A stretch of 6,588 nucleotides of DNA from Pseudomonadota bacterium (GTDB taxonomy: Bacteria > BMS3Abin14): NCBI GenBank assembly GCA_016937135.1, contig JAFGWO010000020.1:1-6588 (forward strand). The letters are read 5' to 3'. Made by a program: the position numbers and the translations under genes. The notes below the pieces were generated by a model that saw only the letters and a program-made list of their open reading frames with translations, made no database searches and was not told the origin of the DNA. This document shows, piece by piece, positions 5,999-6,588 of this stretch. Position 1 is the first letter of the stretch, and the number at the start of each line of letters is the position of its first letter.

Positions 5999-6588
5999 AT
6001 GGAAACGGACGTTCTCGTGATAGGTTCCGGGGTGGCGGGTCTCCTCACCGCCCTCAAGGTATCCTCCTTCTGCAACGCGGCCCTGATCACCAAAAAAGAG
6101 TCGGACGACACCGCGACATCCATGGCCCAGGGGGGGATCGCCTCGGTTCTTGATGACGCGGATCGCTTCGAATACCATATCAGGGACACCCTGGAAGCGG
6201 GGGCCGGTCTTTGCCGCCGGGAAGTCGTCGATCTCATCGTCCGGGAAGGCCCCGGGGCCATCCGGGAACTCATCGACCTGGGGGCCCGGTTCAGCCACTC
6301 GGACAACGGGGACCTGGATCTTGGCCGTGAGGGAGGGCACAGCCACCGCCGGATCGTTCACGCCGAGGATATGACGGGAAGGGAGATCCAGCGCAGCCTT
6401 CTGACAGCCATCTCAACCCAGGGCCGCGTAACGCTCCTCCCCCACCACACAGCCCTCAACCTGGTCACCCGTTCGACCCTTTGCGGCCCCGGATCGTCCG
6501 GCCTCGAGGAAGACCGCTGCCTGGGATGCTACGTCCATGACTCTAAAAGCTCACAAATTGTCCCGGTCCTCGCGAAAGCGGTGGTCCT
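5999..6588 (+). CDS. nadB: L-aspartate oxidase, N-terminal part (cut by window edge)
   Basis: Flavoenzyme that oxidises L-aspartate to iminoaspartate, the first step of de novo NAD synthesis; quinolinate synthase NadA acts next. About 196 codons are present, of roughly 500-540 in the family. The N-terminus carries the FAD-binding Rossmann motif VIGSGVAGL (7-15). It then shows family blocks TSMAQGGIASV (40-50), DTLEAGAGLC (63-72) and the near-invariant REGGHSHRRIVHAEDMTGREI (110-130, key residues Arg110, His114, His116, Arg117, Arg118), which separates NadB from succinate dehydrogenase/fumarate reductase flavoproteins. The later catalytic region is outside the window. The ATG at 5999 gives the normal family start, though its Shine-Dalgarno is poor (GGTAAG or CGGAA nearby). 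No other ATG, GTG or TTG lies close upstream in frame. It is transcribed away from the rest; no nadA or nadC is visible. Confidence 0.95.
   Translation, partial: METDVLVIGSGVAGLLTALKVSSFCNAALITKKESDDTATSMAQGGIASVLDDADRFEYHIRDTLEAGAGLCRREVVDLIVREGPGAIRELIDLGARFSHSDNGDLDLGREGGHSHRRIVHAEDMTGREIQRSLLTAISTQGRVTLLPHHTALNLVTRSTLCGPGSSGLEEDRCLGCYVHDSKSSQIVPVLAKAVV

Noticed and set aside
5917..6153. Plus-strand 78-codon frame beginning at ATG 5917
   Set aside because: It runs into nadB in another frame and has no similarity or convincing ribosome site.

Overview
The window is a GC-rich piece of a bacterial chromosome with tightly packed genes. Six genes lie on the minus strand and one divergent gene lies on the plus strand at the right end. 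The combination of a RodZ-like protein, a PilF-like TPR lipoprotein, an L-aspartate oxidase and an EF-G that looks like the EF-G2 class suggests a Gram-negative bacterium. A Desulfobacterota/'deltaproteobacterial' lineage is my best guess, but this is inference. I see no mobile element, CRISPR array, tRNA or rRNA.

Right part (3281-6588). nadB (L-aspartate oxidase, NAD biosynthesis) starts at 5999 on the plus strand and runs off the right edge. From the opposite side of a 135-bp divergent spacer, three genes run leftward. The first is an unrecognised, very acidic 335-residue protein (5863-4856). The second is a six-TPR lipoprotein resembling type IV pilus factor PilF/PilW (4820-4047). The third is a RodZ-like membrane protein with an N-terminal helix-turn-helix and a C-terminal DUF4115-like domain (4063-3281). 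The last two overlap by 17 nt, and all three start at GTG or TTG codons supported by Shine-Dalgarno matches. This looks like a cell-envelope, cell-shape or pilus cluster.

Centre (3021-3280). A 260-bp gap holds a homopyrimidine tract, a 14-bp AT-rich inverted repeat followed by a U-rich run (a possible terminator for the upstream cluster), and several small palindromes.

Left part (1-3020). A second leftward cluster encodes an EF-G of the EF-G2/ribosome-recycling type (3020-996), a HAD-IIB phosphatase of the mannosyl-3-phosphoglycerate phosphatase family (999-187) and the N-terminal 64 codons of ribonuclease III (194-1, cut by the window edge). These genes are joined by 4-nt and 8-nt overlaps, so translational coupling is likely. 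Ribosome recycling and RNA processing fit together; the sugar-phosphate phosphatase between them is the odd member.

Most of the window is ordinary chromosomal content. The points most worth following are the unrecognised acidic protein, the divergent EF-G, the misplaced MPGP-type phosphatase and the hairpin in the gap.
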